Shown: positions 23,661 to 33,712 of the stretch, piece after piece
How the letters are laid out: each line of letters starts with the position of its first letter
Numbering within the stretch: the first letter of the stretch is position 1
Assembly (NCBI GenBank): GCA_003427395.1
Contig: BFEA01000013.1
Span: 601,994 to 651,587 of the forward strand
Source: Chara braunii
Lineage: Eukaryota; Streptophyta; Charophyceae; Charales; Characeae
Length of the DNA: 49,594 bases
Direction: 5' to 3'
Notes under the pieces: generated by a model
The model's database searches: none
Told to the model about the DNA's origin: nothing
Seen by the model: only the letters and a program-made list of their open reading frames with translations
Made by a program: the position numbers and the translations under genes

Positions 23661-23839
23661 ACATTTCCTCTATACGGCGGGTAAGGGATAACCCCTCATA
23701 GATTGTTGCGGCAAAATAAGAACATAAGCTACATGCATAAGTAATGATCCGTCGGTAAGATTTACAAAACGTAGAGTGAAACATGTACACGATGGTGGCG
23801 GGAACGCAAGGTAGGATAATTGAAGAAGCAGACTCTTCT

Positions 23840-24590
23840 CCTCTTCATGACGACGGTCGATCCGGTAAAGAGTATGGTAACTCACACATGAGTACCTCAT
23901 TTAGTTCATAAATTAGTGTCAGACACCTCTGCTCGTCACGTCGACAGTCGATCCAACAGATGGTAAGGTAACTCACACATGAGTCAGTTCATAGGTTATT
24001 GTCAGACACCTCTACTCGTCACGACGACAGTCGATCCGACAGATGGTAAGGTAACTCACACATGAGTTATTTCATAGGTTAGTGTCAGACACCTCTGTCT
24101 ATCACGACGACAGTCGTTACTGTAGAGAGTACCTAATTTTAGTTCATAGGTTATTGTTAGAACCCTCTTCCCATCACGACTACAGTCGATCTGGTAGAGA
24201 ATACCTATTTTAGTTCATAAGTTATTGTTAGATACCTCTTCCCATCACGACGACAGTCGTTACGGTAGAGAGTATCTAATTTTGTTCATAAGTTATTGTT
24301 AGATACCTCTTCCCGTCACGACGACAGTCGTTACGGTAGAGAGTACCTAATTTTAGTTCGTAGGTTATCGTTAGAATCCTCTTCCCATCACGACGACAGT
24401 CGATCCGGTAGAGAGTACCTATTTTAGTTCATAAGTTATTGTTAGATATCTCTTCCCGTCATGACAACAGTCGTTACGGTAGAGAGTACCTAATTTTGTT
24501 CATAAGTTATTGTCAGATACCTCTTCCCGTCACGACGATAGTCGTTACGGTAGAGAGTACCTAATTTAAGTTCATAAGTTATTGTGACGG
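23840..24590 (+). repeat. Tandem array, ~72-bp unit, ~10 copies
   Basis: The unit reads approximately GTACCTAATTTTAGTTCATA, AGTTATTGTTAGATACCTCT, TCCCGTCACGACGACAGTCG, TTACGGTAGAGA. The first three copies carry a longer insert with GGTAACTCA-CACA-TGAGTACC (for example 23876-23896), a small hairpin. No coding role is visible. Confidence 0.88.
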
Positions 24591-25185
24591 TCAATTATTT
24601 GCAATGAGGTAGAATGAATATGAAAGGAGTATAATCTTACCATTGGATGGATACAGGAAAGCGACTCAAATACGGTAATGGGCGGTATAGTATTCCATGT
24701 AAAAAGTACTAAGTCATTTTATCAGGGGAGATTGTATGTTTGTGCTAGTGACCTTGATAACGTACAACCGTATACCATTTTCTTTCTCTTCTCTTTCTCT
24801 TCTTCCTCCTTCAATCTTTCTCCTTCTCTATGAAGTTAATAAGCCTATTTAGAGAATTTCTCTTGTCGCCTTTCTCTTATTTTCTTGATTTCTAATTTTC
24901 GCGTCCTGGCAACACAAAACACAAATTTTTATGCATGACAACACATGCAAAATAACACTCGCAAGCTTACGGTCAATAGGAGTTAATAAGTAGGGGTCAT
25001 TATGGCGCAATACATAAGTTAACACAGCACGCCTATGTGATTTAAGGATATGATGATGTGCACGCTGCTAGGCGAAAACTGTATAGGGGTGAGATAGTAC
25101 GAAAATGATTGGCTATCGAGCATGACTATTGAGCACGAGAATAAATATAGTTAAATTCAGCTAACTATCCCAACTCAAGTCCGAG
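24591..25185. other. No gene; T/C-rich stretch
   Basis: A pyrimidine-rich run is at about 24778-24830. Nothing else is recognised before the hairpin array starts at 25.19 kb. Confidence 0.5.
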
Positions 25186-25189
25186 CTTG

Positions 25190-26300
25190 TAATAGGATGG
25201 CCCCACGTGAGTCATCCTACTACTAGCCGAATGACTGCGAATACCACTCCTTTGATCAAGCGATAGGACGACCCCACGCGAGTTATCCTACCACTACCCT
25301 TACGACTACGAATACCACTCCTTTGATCAAGCGATACGACGACCCAACGGAAGTTATCCTACCACTACCCTTACGACTATGAATACCACTCCTTTTATCA
25401 AGCGATAGGACGACCCCACGAAAGTCTCCCATAACCTGATTCAATGTTAAACCGATAGATCGTTAGTAATTACTTATGCCATTCATCAGTCATACCCAAA
25501 CAAGTAGTAAGGTTACTCACATGAGAGTATCCCCCTACTGTCCAGACACAATTTTTTTCTTCCTTCCCTCATTAGTTGATCCCCAAATCAAACAAGTATT
25601 AGGATGATCCTACGAGAGTCATCCTAATACTAGATTGATGCGTAGGAGATCAATCAAAACAACTCTTAGTTCAGTTGTTCTGACCGTTCACCTATCTTGC
25701 CTATGCGTCGTGTATGAGCAAGAGGCATGTCGACCCCACGGAAGTCCTCACTCCTCTTGTCAAGTGACTTTCGCTATGCCTATTTCAGTTAGTGGCGGAA
25801 ATAGTTTATATGAAATTATTTTCTCACCCCTTTTTCAATACTAAGTAGACCATTCAGTCGGAGATAAGGTAGTTCTCACGGAAAATCCCCTTTCCCCACC
25901 TTTCAATCAGACGGATCGTCCCAGATTTAGGAGTTTTTGTACTCACGCGGTGAGTACTTAATTCCCTTCCAAGTCTGTTCCGATAGGTGACTAGGAGAGC
26001 CCCACGGGAGCCTCCTACTACCTTTGCTTATGTTAATCGTCCTAGCCTAGAGTCTTGTACCCCACAGGAGTACCGGATTACCTCCTAGATCTGGTCCGTA
26101 AAGTAACAGAAAAGACACATGACATTTTTCCGTTGTCAACGCTGTAGTCAGACAAACACTTCACCAAATCAATACTTAATCGGGTGAATGACAGCGTAAC
26201 TCTTACGGGAGTATCCCTTCATTTACCTCAGTCAGTTCATGCAAGCAACGTTACGACTCCACGGGAGTCTCCATCACATAAGGAACAAAAGTTTGTCCTA
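25190..26300 (-). repeat. Hairpin array, CCCCACGNGAGT-type loops with variable stems
   Basis: Loop-like cores CCCCACGTGAGT, CCCCACGCGAGT, CCCAACGGAAGT and CCCCACGAAAGT start at about 25201, 25272, 25342 and 25413 (a ~71-bp tandem). Related cores sit near 25733, 26000, 26052 and 26260. Flanking arms pair but differ: TAGGATG/CATCCTA at 25193-25219, TAGGA/TCCTA at 25264-25290, a perfect 12-bp GTATTAGGATGA/TCATCCTAATAC at 25596-25630, CAAGAGG/CCTCTTG at 25719-25759, TAGGAG/CTCCTA at 25992-26017. Some units are poorly paired (25.33 and 25.41 kb). The array lies 3' of the minus-strand PBS, so it would be inside retrotransposon element 2. A 69-codon plus frame at 25635-25844 is chance. Confidence 0.7.
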
Positions 26301-27014
26301 CAACTTATACATGGCTAAAGAGTTACAGACAAGGAAAGTAGTACGAAAGCAAAGTCCACTTAAGTCGGTGTACATCAGCTAAAAATAAACAAAACAGTTA
26401 GTCACACGTCTATCCTTCCTGGACTCTTCGGTAATTTATGAGAGTCAATTAGAGTCATTAACCTCTTAACAACGTAAGTTGACAAACGCGCCTACACAGA
26501 CAAATAATCCGAGTACGTAAACAGAAGGAAGGATCCAGCATTCGCAGACACCTTCCCCAAATTGTTAAGTTAACTTCTACCTACTATGTAAGAGCATTAC
26601 ATTCACTAGTTGTGTCTTTGACATAGACTTCTAGCTATCCTACACCCTAGTCCGTTCTTTAAGAACGTTCGTAGGCAGTTGAAGTCCCGGAAAATGTGAT
26701 TACGTTCGCATTGTTGGCGTGACTTTGCTCTCCTTTATACAACATTCATAGTGTCTAGCCAACAGTAATTCAACTCTCGTGTCACAAGTTAGATTACCTT
26801 ATCTAAAAGTTGTCATTTTGTCGTGATCATAGTCTTACCAAACCCGAGTTCGTTCATTGAGGACCTCGGCTAGAAAGCGAGATCCCTGACAACGAGTTAA
26901 CCCGTTGCCTGTGGGCATCTTGTATTATTAACGATAATCATGCTGACAATTAAATTAAAGGTTGTCGTCTAGCGAAGACTTCAATTTACCAAACCCAGGT
27001 CCGTTCGCATAGGA
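26301..27014 (-). other. Non-coding, 5' internal region of minus-strand retrotransposon
   Basis: No coding domain. Next to the PBS the minus strand reads TCCTATGCGAACGGACCTGG then GTTTGGTAAATTG, related to the post-PBS sequence of element 1. A second, similar block at about 26840-26900 (minus: CGTTGTCAGGGATCTCG, then CAATGAACGAACTCGGG) looks like a partial tandem duplication of the PBS-leader region. Confidence 0.5.
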
Positions 27015-27031
27015 CCCCGGCAACGGCGTCA
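27015..27031 (-). other. Primer binding site, tRNA-Asp type, minus strand
   Basis: On the minus strand TGACGCCGTTGCCGGGG follows the LTR terminus CGACA and a GG spacer, exactly as in element 1 at 6035. It matches the tRNA-Asp 3' end apart from one base in the first half. This makes the element minus-strand, with its LTR at higher coordinates. Confidence 0.8.
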
Positions 27032-27033
27032 CC

Positions 27034-27420
27034 TGTCGCTCGTGGCGGTCTCGCGCCCTGCCGGGGAGCGCTGAACCTCACGGTCGTGTCAAGAAGGATG
27101 TTTTGTTGAAAAGCACCACAAGTCACCACTCCGACCGTGCGCACGTGCTATACCTCTTACGACGTCATGCGACAGGTCGGGACGTCGCGAGGTACAACTC
27201 ACCTCTACCCGAGGGGTTGTCACCACCCTTTGGTAGGCGTATCCCTACTGAGCTACCGACCCACATGCGAAGGTTTTTACATGCCTTTGGAGAGGTAGGT
27301 CGACCGGGGGCGTTTTCTCGATCGTCGTAGCATAGGCATACGCGCGGTTGAACGCCTAAGACTAACCCGTTTACGTGTCGAGCATAGGGGCGCTGATCTC
27401 CAGGACCGACTTACAATTCA
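27034..27420 (-). mobile_element. LTR retrotransposon, 3' part of LTR (element 2, minus strand)
   Basis: Homologous along its length to 5640-6032 in opposite orientation. Shared pieces include GGCGTTCAACCGCGCGTA, CCTATGCTACGA, CTTCGCATGTGG, GTAGCTCAGTAGGGATACGC, ACCAAAGGGTGGTGACA and GACACGACCG. The copies are clearly diverged, so the insertions are old or belong to different subfamilies. A 75-codon plus-strand frame over it (27103-27330) is incidental. The outer LTR limit is not resolved. Confidence 0.75.
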
Positions 27421-28350
27421 GGTCGACTCGACTGACGATCTTTCACACATACCAAATTCTATTATATCTGAACTAAGCCCATAAATCATATATGTTATAA
27501 AAAGTTCTTTCAAATCGAGACATACATGACAAATACATTTCAAAGGTTAAGGCTGAAAAGGCAAGGAGATGTCTTTTACATTTTTACACAAACAGAGGCA
27601 AACATCATAATGAACAGAGCTTTGATTATTGAAAGAGAAACAATCAAATAGGCTGTTAGCCTCTCAAGCAAATATCACAAAACAAAAATAGGTTCATGGT
27701 CTGTCAAATAAAAAATGATTATGAATAAGGCTCTCAACCTTTGCCAATTATCATAATCTACTCAATATCAAAGGGGTAAAAGTCGGAAACCCAAACCAAA
27801 TGTGCAAAGGTTACGAGTCAACGAAATGTCTGAGTCGAGGCTCAGGTAAGCATAAGCAATCCGAGTTGAGTGAATTGCACGTGGTTGATCGTCTTACACA
27901 ATCCTAGCAGAGTCAACCATTCATTCACTCTCATACACATTACACTTACGCTTTCAAACCCCTTAGCCAGACATTCCCTTTTCGACTCAGTTATTTAAGG
28001 ACCTCTTTGATCAAACTTAGACCCTTCAGACGCTGACCCGAAAATCAGAAATGCCACTCAGTGCAGAGGTAGATGCAAAGTGTGGGTGTAGAGGGTGAGT
28101 GAAGGTTGAGTTGGTAAGCCAACCTGTTACCAAAAGGCAACAACATGTAGTCTTGTACAAACCCATAACCAGTCTCCTTGATTGAAATGACCTGCAAATA
28201 CACACAGGTCACAAGATCTCAACACCCCCCTCACTATCGCCCTACACGAAGTTCAGCGATGTGAACTTCAATTTTATCGATGGGCTATAATATAGTCCAA
28301 TCAAATATAGGTATGAAAAGTAAGAAGACTTCGACAGAAGCCTTCACCTC
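27421..28350. other. No gene recognised; AT-rich, possibly 5' LTR portion
   Basis: AT-rich, unique-looking sequence without tandem structure or recognisable frames. It may be the U3 end of the element 2 LTR. Confidence 0.4.
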
Positions 28351-28362
28351 ATACTTACTCAA

Positions 28363-28555
28363 GCAATAGGATAACTCAGACATGAGTATCCTACCACTTG
28401 TTTTAGTCTAACTGGTTTAGACTTAGATAGACCATGGGATGACCCGCACAGGAGTACCCCACTTCTAGTCAGTCAACCTAACTATCTAAGATATGTACAC
28501 ACGTAGAGACGAGTAATAGGATGTTCCTTACCCTGGAGCCTTATCCTGTCACCCG
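28363..28555 (-). repeat. Hairpins of the ACTCA/TGAGT type
   Basis: TAGGATA-ACTCA-GACA-TGAGT-ATCCTA at 28367-28393 forms a near-perfect stem with one bulged A. GGGATGACC..GGAGTACCCC at about 28436-28465 and a weaker unit near 28518-28550 follow about 70-80 bp apart. The first has the same design as GGTA-ACTCA-CACA-TGAGT-ACC at 23876, so the family spans both sides of element 2's LTR. Confidence 0.6.
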
Positions 28556-28898
28556 TCCTACATCCATACATCAATCAATCAATAAAGCACCAGAGGGTGA
28601 GAAAAAAACGAAGGGGTACAGGATCAGAATGAGAAATGACTTCGCTTGTTTTCTTATTTCATGTCTTTGTCTTCTTTCTCATTCTCTTTCTTGTTTCCTT
28701 ACTTCTTTTATTCTTTCTACATTTCATTCCATCCTTTCTGTCCTCTCGTCTAGATGACCTTGTGTGCACTTACACTTGTTCTGGCCAGCGTGCACGAAGA
28801 TGATCATGGCTCTAGCTAGGAACGGGGTTCACATGCACATATTTGATTGCGCTGACAATCATATCAGAACAAACGGTGTAGATAATGAAGTAAAAACA
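28556..28898. other. No gene; T/C-rich stretch
   Basis: A pyrimidine-rich run near 28640-28755. Frames over it are compositional. Nothing else recognised. Confidence 0.45.
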
Positions 28899-28997
28899 AA
28901 TAATAATAATAATAATAATAAATAATAATAAATAATAATAATAAATAATAATAATAATAATAAATAATAATAATAATAATAAATAATAATAATAATG
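28899..28997. repeat. (TAA)n microsatellite
   Basis: Interrupted AAT/TAA repeats of about 95 bp, ending at the terminus of the adjacent inverted-repeat element. Confidence 0.95.
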
Positions 28998-29633
28998 ATC
29001 AGAATCGCCAGCCCGTACGTACGGAGGTCCCGGGGCAGACCTCCGTACGTGCGGGCGTTCGGGGTCCCGTACGGGGTCCAAACCCGACAGCGTTCAGCCC
29101 CCGCCAAAAATTATTTTGGGGCCTAAAAATAATTATTTTTCTTTGAATGTTTTTTTTTTAGTTCTCTATGACGTGAGGTACATGCCTGTAAATTTTCAAG
29201 TCATTTGGATAGGCCAAATAAGAATTAAAAATCGCCAAAGATGGTGGTGTCAAAACGTGCTCGCCCACGTATTTTTTCACTTTTTATTTTTTGTTTTCAC
29301 TTTAGTTCGGGGTCTAAACAATTTTATTATTTTTTGAAACTTTTTTAGTGTTTTTTTTATTATTATTTGAAGTACATATCTGTAAATTTTCAGGGCATTT
29401 ATCTACGCCAAAAAAAAATAAAAAATCGCCAAAGATGGCGGTATCGAAAACATGCTCGCGCACTCACTAAATTTAATTCTTTTTTTATTTTTATTTATTT
29501 TTATTATTAGTATTTGTGTATCGTATTTTATTTTTATTTAAAATTTGGTAAGGAATTCGGATGTAATGATTAGGCAAATCTTGTTTAGTTTATTTTGCTC
29601 CATAACATATCTTTTTTTTCAGATTTTTGTGAT

Positions 29634-29665
<32 letters not shown>

Positions 29666-29744
29666 CGTTCGGCCCGAACGGGCCCATACGTTCGAGTGTT
29701 CGGGTTCGGGCGTTCGGCCTGTCCCGAACACAGTTTACCCTGAT
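28998..29744 (+). mobile_element. MITE-like element A inserted in (TAA)n
   Basis: Flanked on both sides by (TAA)n. The left end is ATCAGAATCGCCAGCCCG and the right end reads ATCAGGGTAAACTG on the minus strand. Just inside the left end is an 18-bp hairpin (GCCCGTACGTACGGAGGTC against its complement, one mismatch) at 29011-29056. The right side has a TTCGGGTTCGGGCGTTCGG-type GC block after a T run. The interior is AT-rich with no transposase. Its interior is repeated in inverted orientation in element B. Confidence 0.7.
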
Positions 29745-29751
29745 AATAATA

Positions 29752-29795
<44 letters not shown>

Positions 29796-29878
29796 TAATA
29801 ATAATATAATAATAATAATATAATAATAATAATAATAATAATATAATAATATAAATAATAATAATAATAATAATAATA
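29745..29878. repeat. (TAA)n microsatellite between two inverted elements
   Basis: About 134 bp of TAA/TAATA repeats, shared as the flank of element A (right) and element B (left). Confidence 0.95.
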
Positions 29879-30920
29879 ATCAGGGTAACCGACGTTCGGG
29901 ACGGACCGAACGCCCGAACCCGAACGCCCGAACGTATGGGACCCCTTGGGGATGCGTTCGGTCGTTCGAGCCGAACGCGGACAAAAAAAAAAAAAAAAAA
30001 AAAAAAAAGTTATCAAAAACATCTGAAAAAAGATATGTTATGAGGAAAAATAAGTTAAACAAGATTTGCCTGAGCATTACATCCGAATTCCTTACAAAAT
30101 TTGAAATAAAAATAAAATATGAAAAACAAATACTAATAATAAAAATAAATAAAGATAAAAAAAGAATTAAATTTAGTGACTGCGAGAGCATGTTTTCGAC
30201 ACCGCCATCTTTGGCGATTTTTTTTTTTTTTTTTGACATAGCTAAATGCCCTGAAAATTTACAGATGTGTACTTCACATAATACAAAAATATACTAAAAA
30301 AGTTTCAAAAAGTAATAAAATTGTTTAGACCCCGAACTAAAGTGAAAACAAAAAGTAAAAATTGAAAAAATGCGTGGGCGAGCACGTTTTGACACTGCCA
30401 TTTTTGGCGATTTTTAATTATTATTTGGCTTAGCCAAATGACTTGAAAATTTACACTCATGTACCTCATGTCATAGAGAACTCACAAAAAAAACTTCAGA
30501 AAAAACTAATTATTTTTAGTCCCCGAAACTAGGCTACCAGCCGGGCCGCCCGGGTCCTCGGTGGCCAGCCCGTGCAAGGACCAGGGAAGGCCCCAACAAA
30601 AAAAAAAAAAAAAAAACATCCAAAAAATCCCAAAAAAAACTATGTTATGCAGAAAAATAAACTGAACAGCGTTTGCCTTCGAGTCACATCAAAATTCTTC
30701 ATAAAATTTAGAATAGAAAATAAAATTTAAGACTATTTATTTAATTTTTATTATTTTAATTTTTTTTGGCTCGGTCGGGCAAGTGACCCCGGGCCGCTCT
30801 GGTAGCCTAGCCCCGAAACAATTTTTGGCGGGGGCCGAACGCCGTCGGTTTCGGACCCCGAACGCCCGTATGTACGGAGGTCTGCCCGAGGACCTCCGTA
30901 CGTACGGGCTGGTGACCCTG

Positions 30921-30922
<2 letters not shown>
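29879..30922 (-). mobile_element. MITE-like element B, inverted copy of A with a GC-rich insert
   Basis: Ends are ATCAGGGTAACCGACG (left) and, on the minus strand, ATCAGGGTCACCAGCCCG (right), again abutting (TAA)n. The 30320-30480 segment is the reverse complement of 29160-29330 (sharing AAATCGCCAAAGATGG-like and TTTTCACTTTAGTTCGGGGT). An 18-bp hairpin matching that of element A is at 30864-30909. B also has an extra block of about 300 bp near 30525-30830, bounded by inverted CTAGGCTACCAG/CTGGTAGCCTAG sequences and holding a second direct copy of the 30013-30110 segment. No transposase frame. Confidence 0.65.
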
Positions 30923-30952
<30 letters not shown>

Positions 30953-30956
<4 letters not shown>

Positions 30957-31300
30957 CAAGTAATATAAGTAAGCGCGGTATACAGAGGACTAAGTTGCAA
31001 TTAAACATGCAAAAGTCTAAATAGTCATGTAAGTAGTAGAGAGCGGAAATGTATCAAGGTTCCATTCGAAATAAAAGCAATACAATGAACCCGTGAGCCT
31101 ATCTTCAAGCCCTCTGGCCATACCAACGCAGTATCCAATGTCGCCCCTTCTTTGTTTGATGCCCAGCCTGCACTACACGTCTATCCTACTGCCGCCGCAT
31201 CCACGCAACACTCTCACTTACTACTTGGAGGTCAAAGTACATGACGTCAATACCATAGTCGACCTCTCACATACACCAAGTAAGTATCTCTCTCCTCTTT
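30953..31300 (+). repeat. ~350-bp module, copy 1 of 4
   Basis: Starts TGCAAGTAATATAAGTAAGC directly after (TAA)n. It shares with the other copies AATAGTC, CAACGCAGTATCCAATGTCG, GCCCAGCCTGC, CTATCCTA and a final splice-donor-like AAGTAAGTATCTC. This is the most diverged of the four. Function unknown. Confidence 0.6.
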
Positions 31301-31745
31301 CTCTCTATCTCTCTTTCTCTGTCTCTCTCTCACTGTGTATGCCACTGTCTCTCTCTTTGTGCCACTGTGTATCTATGTCATTGGGTATGTGTCACTGTGC
31401 ATGTGTCAATGTGCAATGTGACTGTGTATGTTTTTTGTTTGTGTCACATTGTATGTCATAGTCTGTGTCACAATATATGTCATAGTCTGTGTCACATTGT
31501 TTGTGCATGTTCCACTGTGTATCTATGTATTGCATGCCTGTGATTGTGTGTGTCACAGTATCTGTGTATGCCGTTGCATGTGCGAGCCACATTGTCCGGG
31601 TGCGTGTCACATTGTCTGTATGTGGGTCACATTATGTCTGTGTCTTAGTCTGCTTTGTCTGCCTTGTCTGTTTGTCCGTTTGTTTGTCTGTTTGCCTGTC
31701 TCTGTTAGTTTATCTGTGTCTGTCAGCCTTTGTCTGCGTGCAGGT
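31301..31745. repeat. CT-rich then TGTGTCACTGTGTATG-type cryptic repeat
   Basis: CTCTCTC-rich DNA passes into a long run of TGTGTCACATTGTATGTC-like words and then TGTCTGTTTGTC words. Cysteine- and valine-rich peptides in two plus frames here (31428-31832, 31489-31824) are products of this low complexity. Confidence 0.75.
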
Positions 31746-31899
31746 ACCCAAACACCATCAGGGCCAAGCGGAAGCCCACAGCTGTACACAATCCAGGTCC
31801 TCAGTTCCGAGTCAATCTGTGTGACAATGTGAGAGGGACCTGAGACCAGACAACCTCGTCAAACACTGCATAAGGCTTGGTCTTTCTAGGATGCCAACA

Positions 31900-32265
31900 T
31901 TCAGTCGTGCTATGCTGCTTTGGCGCTGGCTTGACGCCGGCTTAACGTTGGTTGTGCGTTGGTATTGTGGACGACGACGCAGGACTGTGGCAGCATGCTG
32001 TCCCGGCGCTGCTAGCGCCAGCCTCCGCTGACGTGGCACGTGCCACCTATACTCGTTGCTGATGTGGCGCAGACCATCTGTCTACATTGTTGTTGTGGCA
32101 TTGCCACTAGTTTTCAGTTGCTGTGGGGCTGCCGCCTGTCTTCTGCTGACGCGACATTGGCCATGTTGTTTGTATGCTGATGTGGCACATGCCACTCATT
32201 GCTGTTGATGAGGCGCTGCCGCCCGTCTCTACTGTCGGGGTGGCATTGGCCACGTTGTCTACTTG
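31900..32265 (+). repeat. ~30-bp hairpin-forming degenerate repeat
   Basis: From 32027 about eight units of CTGATGTGGCNCNNGCCAC type repeat every ~30 bp (GTGGC-like words near 32033, 32063, 32095, 32122, 32149, 32182, 32211 and 32240). Many are palindromic with changed arms: GTGGCACGTGCCAC, GTGGCATTGCCAC, GAGGCGCTGCCGCC, GTGGCATTGGCCAC. Upstream (31920-31960) a related GGCGCTGGCTTGACGCCGGC segment has similar structure. Confidence 0.65.
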
Positions 32266-32340
32266 CTGTTGATCTGAGTCTACCTATACTACGGCATCTA
32301 ACGAGTAACTTTATATCTGGGTTTATCACAACAATCAACA

Positions 32341-32363
32341 ATAACAATAATAATAATAATAAT

Positions 32364-32398
<35 letters not shown>
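32341..32398. repeat. (TAA)n microsatellite
   Basis: Interrupted TAA repeat just upstream of copy 2 of the ~350-bp module. Confidence 0.9.
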
Positions 32399-32404
32399 GG
32401 ATCA

Positions 32405-32775
32405 ACAACAATGATGCAAGGAAAATGAGTGTGAATGATATATAGAAAAACTAAGTTGTGAAATCACATAGTTGTCCAAATAGTCGAGTCCTAGCAGAGA
32501 GTACAAAAGCACAGGGAAACCATCCATATAGAGCAATACAATGAAGTAATGAGTCAAAGTTCAGGCCCGTAGGTCACACCAACATAGTATCCAAAGTCGC
32601 TCTTCCCTGTCTGGCGCCCAGTGCCCAGCCTGCTCTAGCCGACTATCCTACCTACAGTTGGTTCATGCAACAGGTTCAATTCGACCCTCGAAGACCAATG
32701 TACGTGACTGTCAAAGCCATAGCCGACCTCTCTTCATGTACAAGGTACGTATCTCGTCACCCTCAATCAAACCTT
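32405..32775 (+). repeat. ~350-bp module, copy 2 of 4
   Basis: Begins TGCAAGGAAAATGAGTGTGA after (TAA)n. It carries CCAAATAGTCG, ACCAACATAGTATCCAAAGTCG, GGCGCCCAGTGCCCAGCCTGC and CTATCCTACCTAC, and ends with ACAAGGTACGTATCTCG, a good splice-donor-like site at about 32741. Followed by pyrimidine-rich DNA, as after an exon, but no long frame precedes the donor. Confidence 0.7.
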
Positions 32776-32977
32776 GATAACCCCACACTCGCCTTTTTCT
32801 CCTTTTCCTCGCACTCACCTCCTTTCCCTGCTCCATCTCCTATTATTTTCCTTTCTCCCTCTGCAATTTTTTTTTTCTTCACACGTCGACTCCCCTGTTT
32901 TTTCCTTTTTGCCTCCTCAAACGTACCTAGTCATATTTATGGCTAAGGTCAAAATGATAACAATAATAATTCTAATA

Positions 32978-32990
32978 TAATTCTAATATA

Positions 32991-33029
<39 letters not shown>

Positions 33030-33050
33030 TAATAATAGTAAAAATAATAA
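32978..33050. repeat. (TAA)n microsatellite
   Basis: TAATATAATAA-type repeat immediately before copy 3 of the module. Confidence 0.9.
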
Positions 33051-33445
33051 TGCAAGGAAGATAAGCGATAGCGAACTTCAGAAATCAAACAGCATCATAC
33101 ACATGAGACCAAATAATCGTGACCTCGAACCAAAAGCAGAATTGCATCACAAGTTTCACCAAATAAGAGCACACCAAATGCGCTTAATTGACAATGTTGG
33201 ATTAGTCCCATCATCATCCTCAACGAAAAACCAATGTTGATATCCTATCTTGCGCTCAGCACCCAGACTACAAATGGCAGATCCTATCTAGCCTATCTAC
33301 AATGCCGTTGATGACGTCAACAACTCCTCGAAGTACAAGCAGATCTCGGCCAATGTCGTTCGCCTCAAGCACCAGGTATGTCTCTCGCAACACTCAGAAC
33401 CTCGTTCCCCAACACACAGATGCCACATACACCCAGCCTACCACC
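33045..33445 (+). repeat. ~350-bp module, copy 3 of 4 (close to copy 4)
   Basis: Clearly alignable with 46594-46985. Shared words: AATCAAACAGCATCATACA, GACCTCGAACCAA, TTGACAATG, GTTGATATCCTAT, GGCAGATCCTATCTAGCCTA, AAGCACCAGGTATGTCTCTC against CCAGCACCAGGTATGTCTCTC, and ACACAGATGCCAC. The CAG/GTATGT site is a near-ideal donor. A short frame runs into the donor in both copies but is closed by stops (TAG and TAA) a few codons upstream. Confidence 0.85.
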
Positions 33446-33640
33446 ACGCGCCCCATCTTCTTCCCTCTCTCTTTCTCTCTCCACAACATAGCGTGATCTG
33501 TCTCGATCCGCAACATACCGATCACAACGTGGTGAGCACGACAGGCAAATACACGCTCCCCAACAAGCCACGCGGATGACGAGTCGACCTCACGACGCTA
33601 ATGTCTAAATATCACGTGTTCAGGTAAGGTTAAATTGTCC

Positions 33641-33711
<71 letters not shown>

Positions 33712-33712
33712 T
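33641..33712. repeat. (TAA)n microsatellite
   Basis: About 24 uninterrupted TAA units, the purest of the TAA tracts here. Confidence 0.97.

Noticed and set aside
33291-33376. Short conserved exon shared by module copies 3 and 4
   Set aside because: The frame entering the donor is closed by TAG or TAA a few codons upstream in both copies; kept only as a repeat with a donor-like site.
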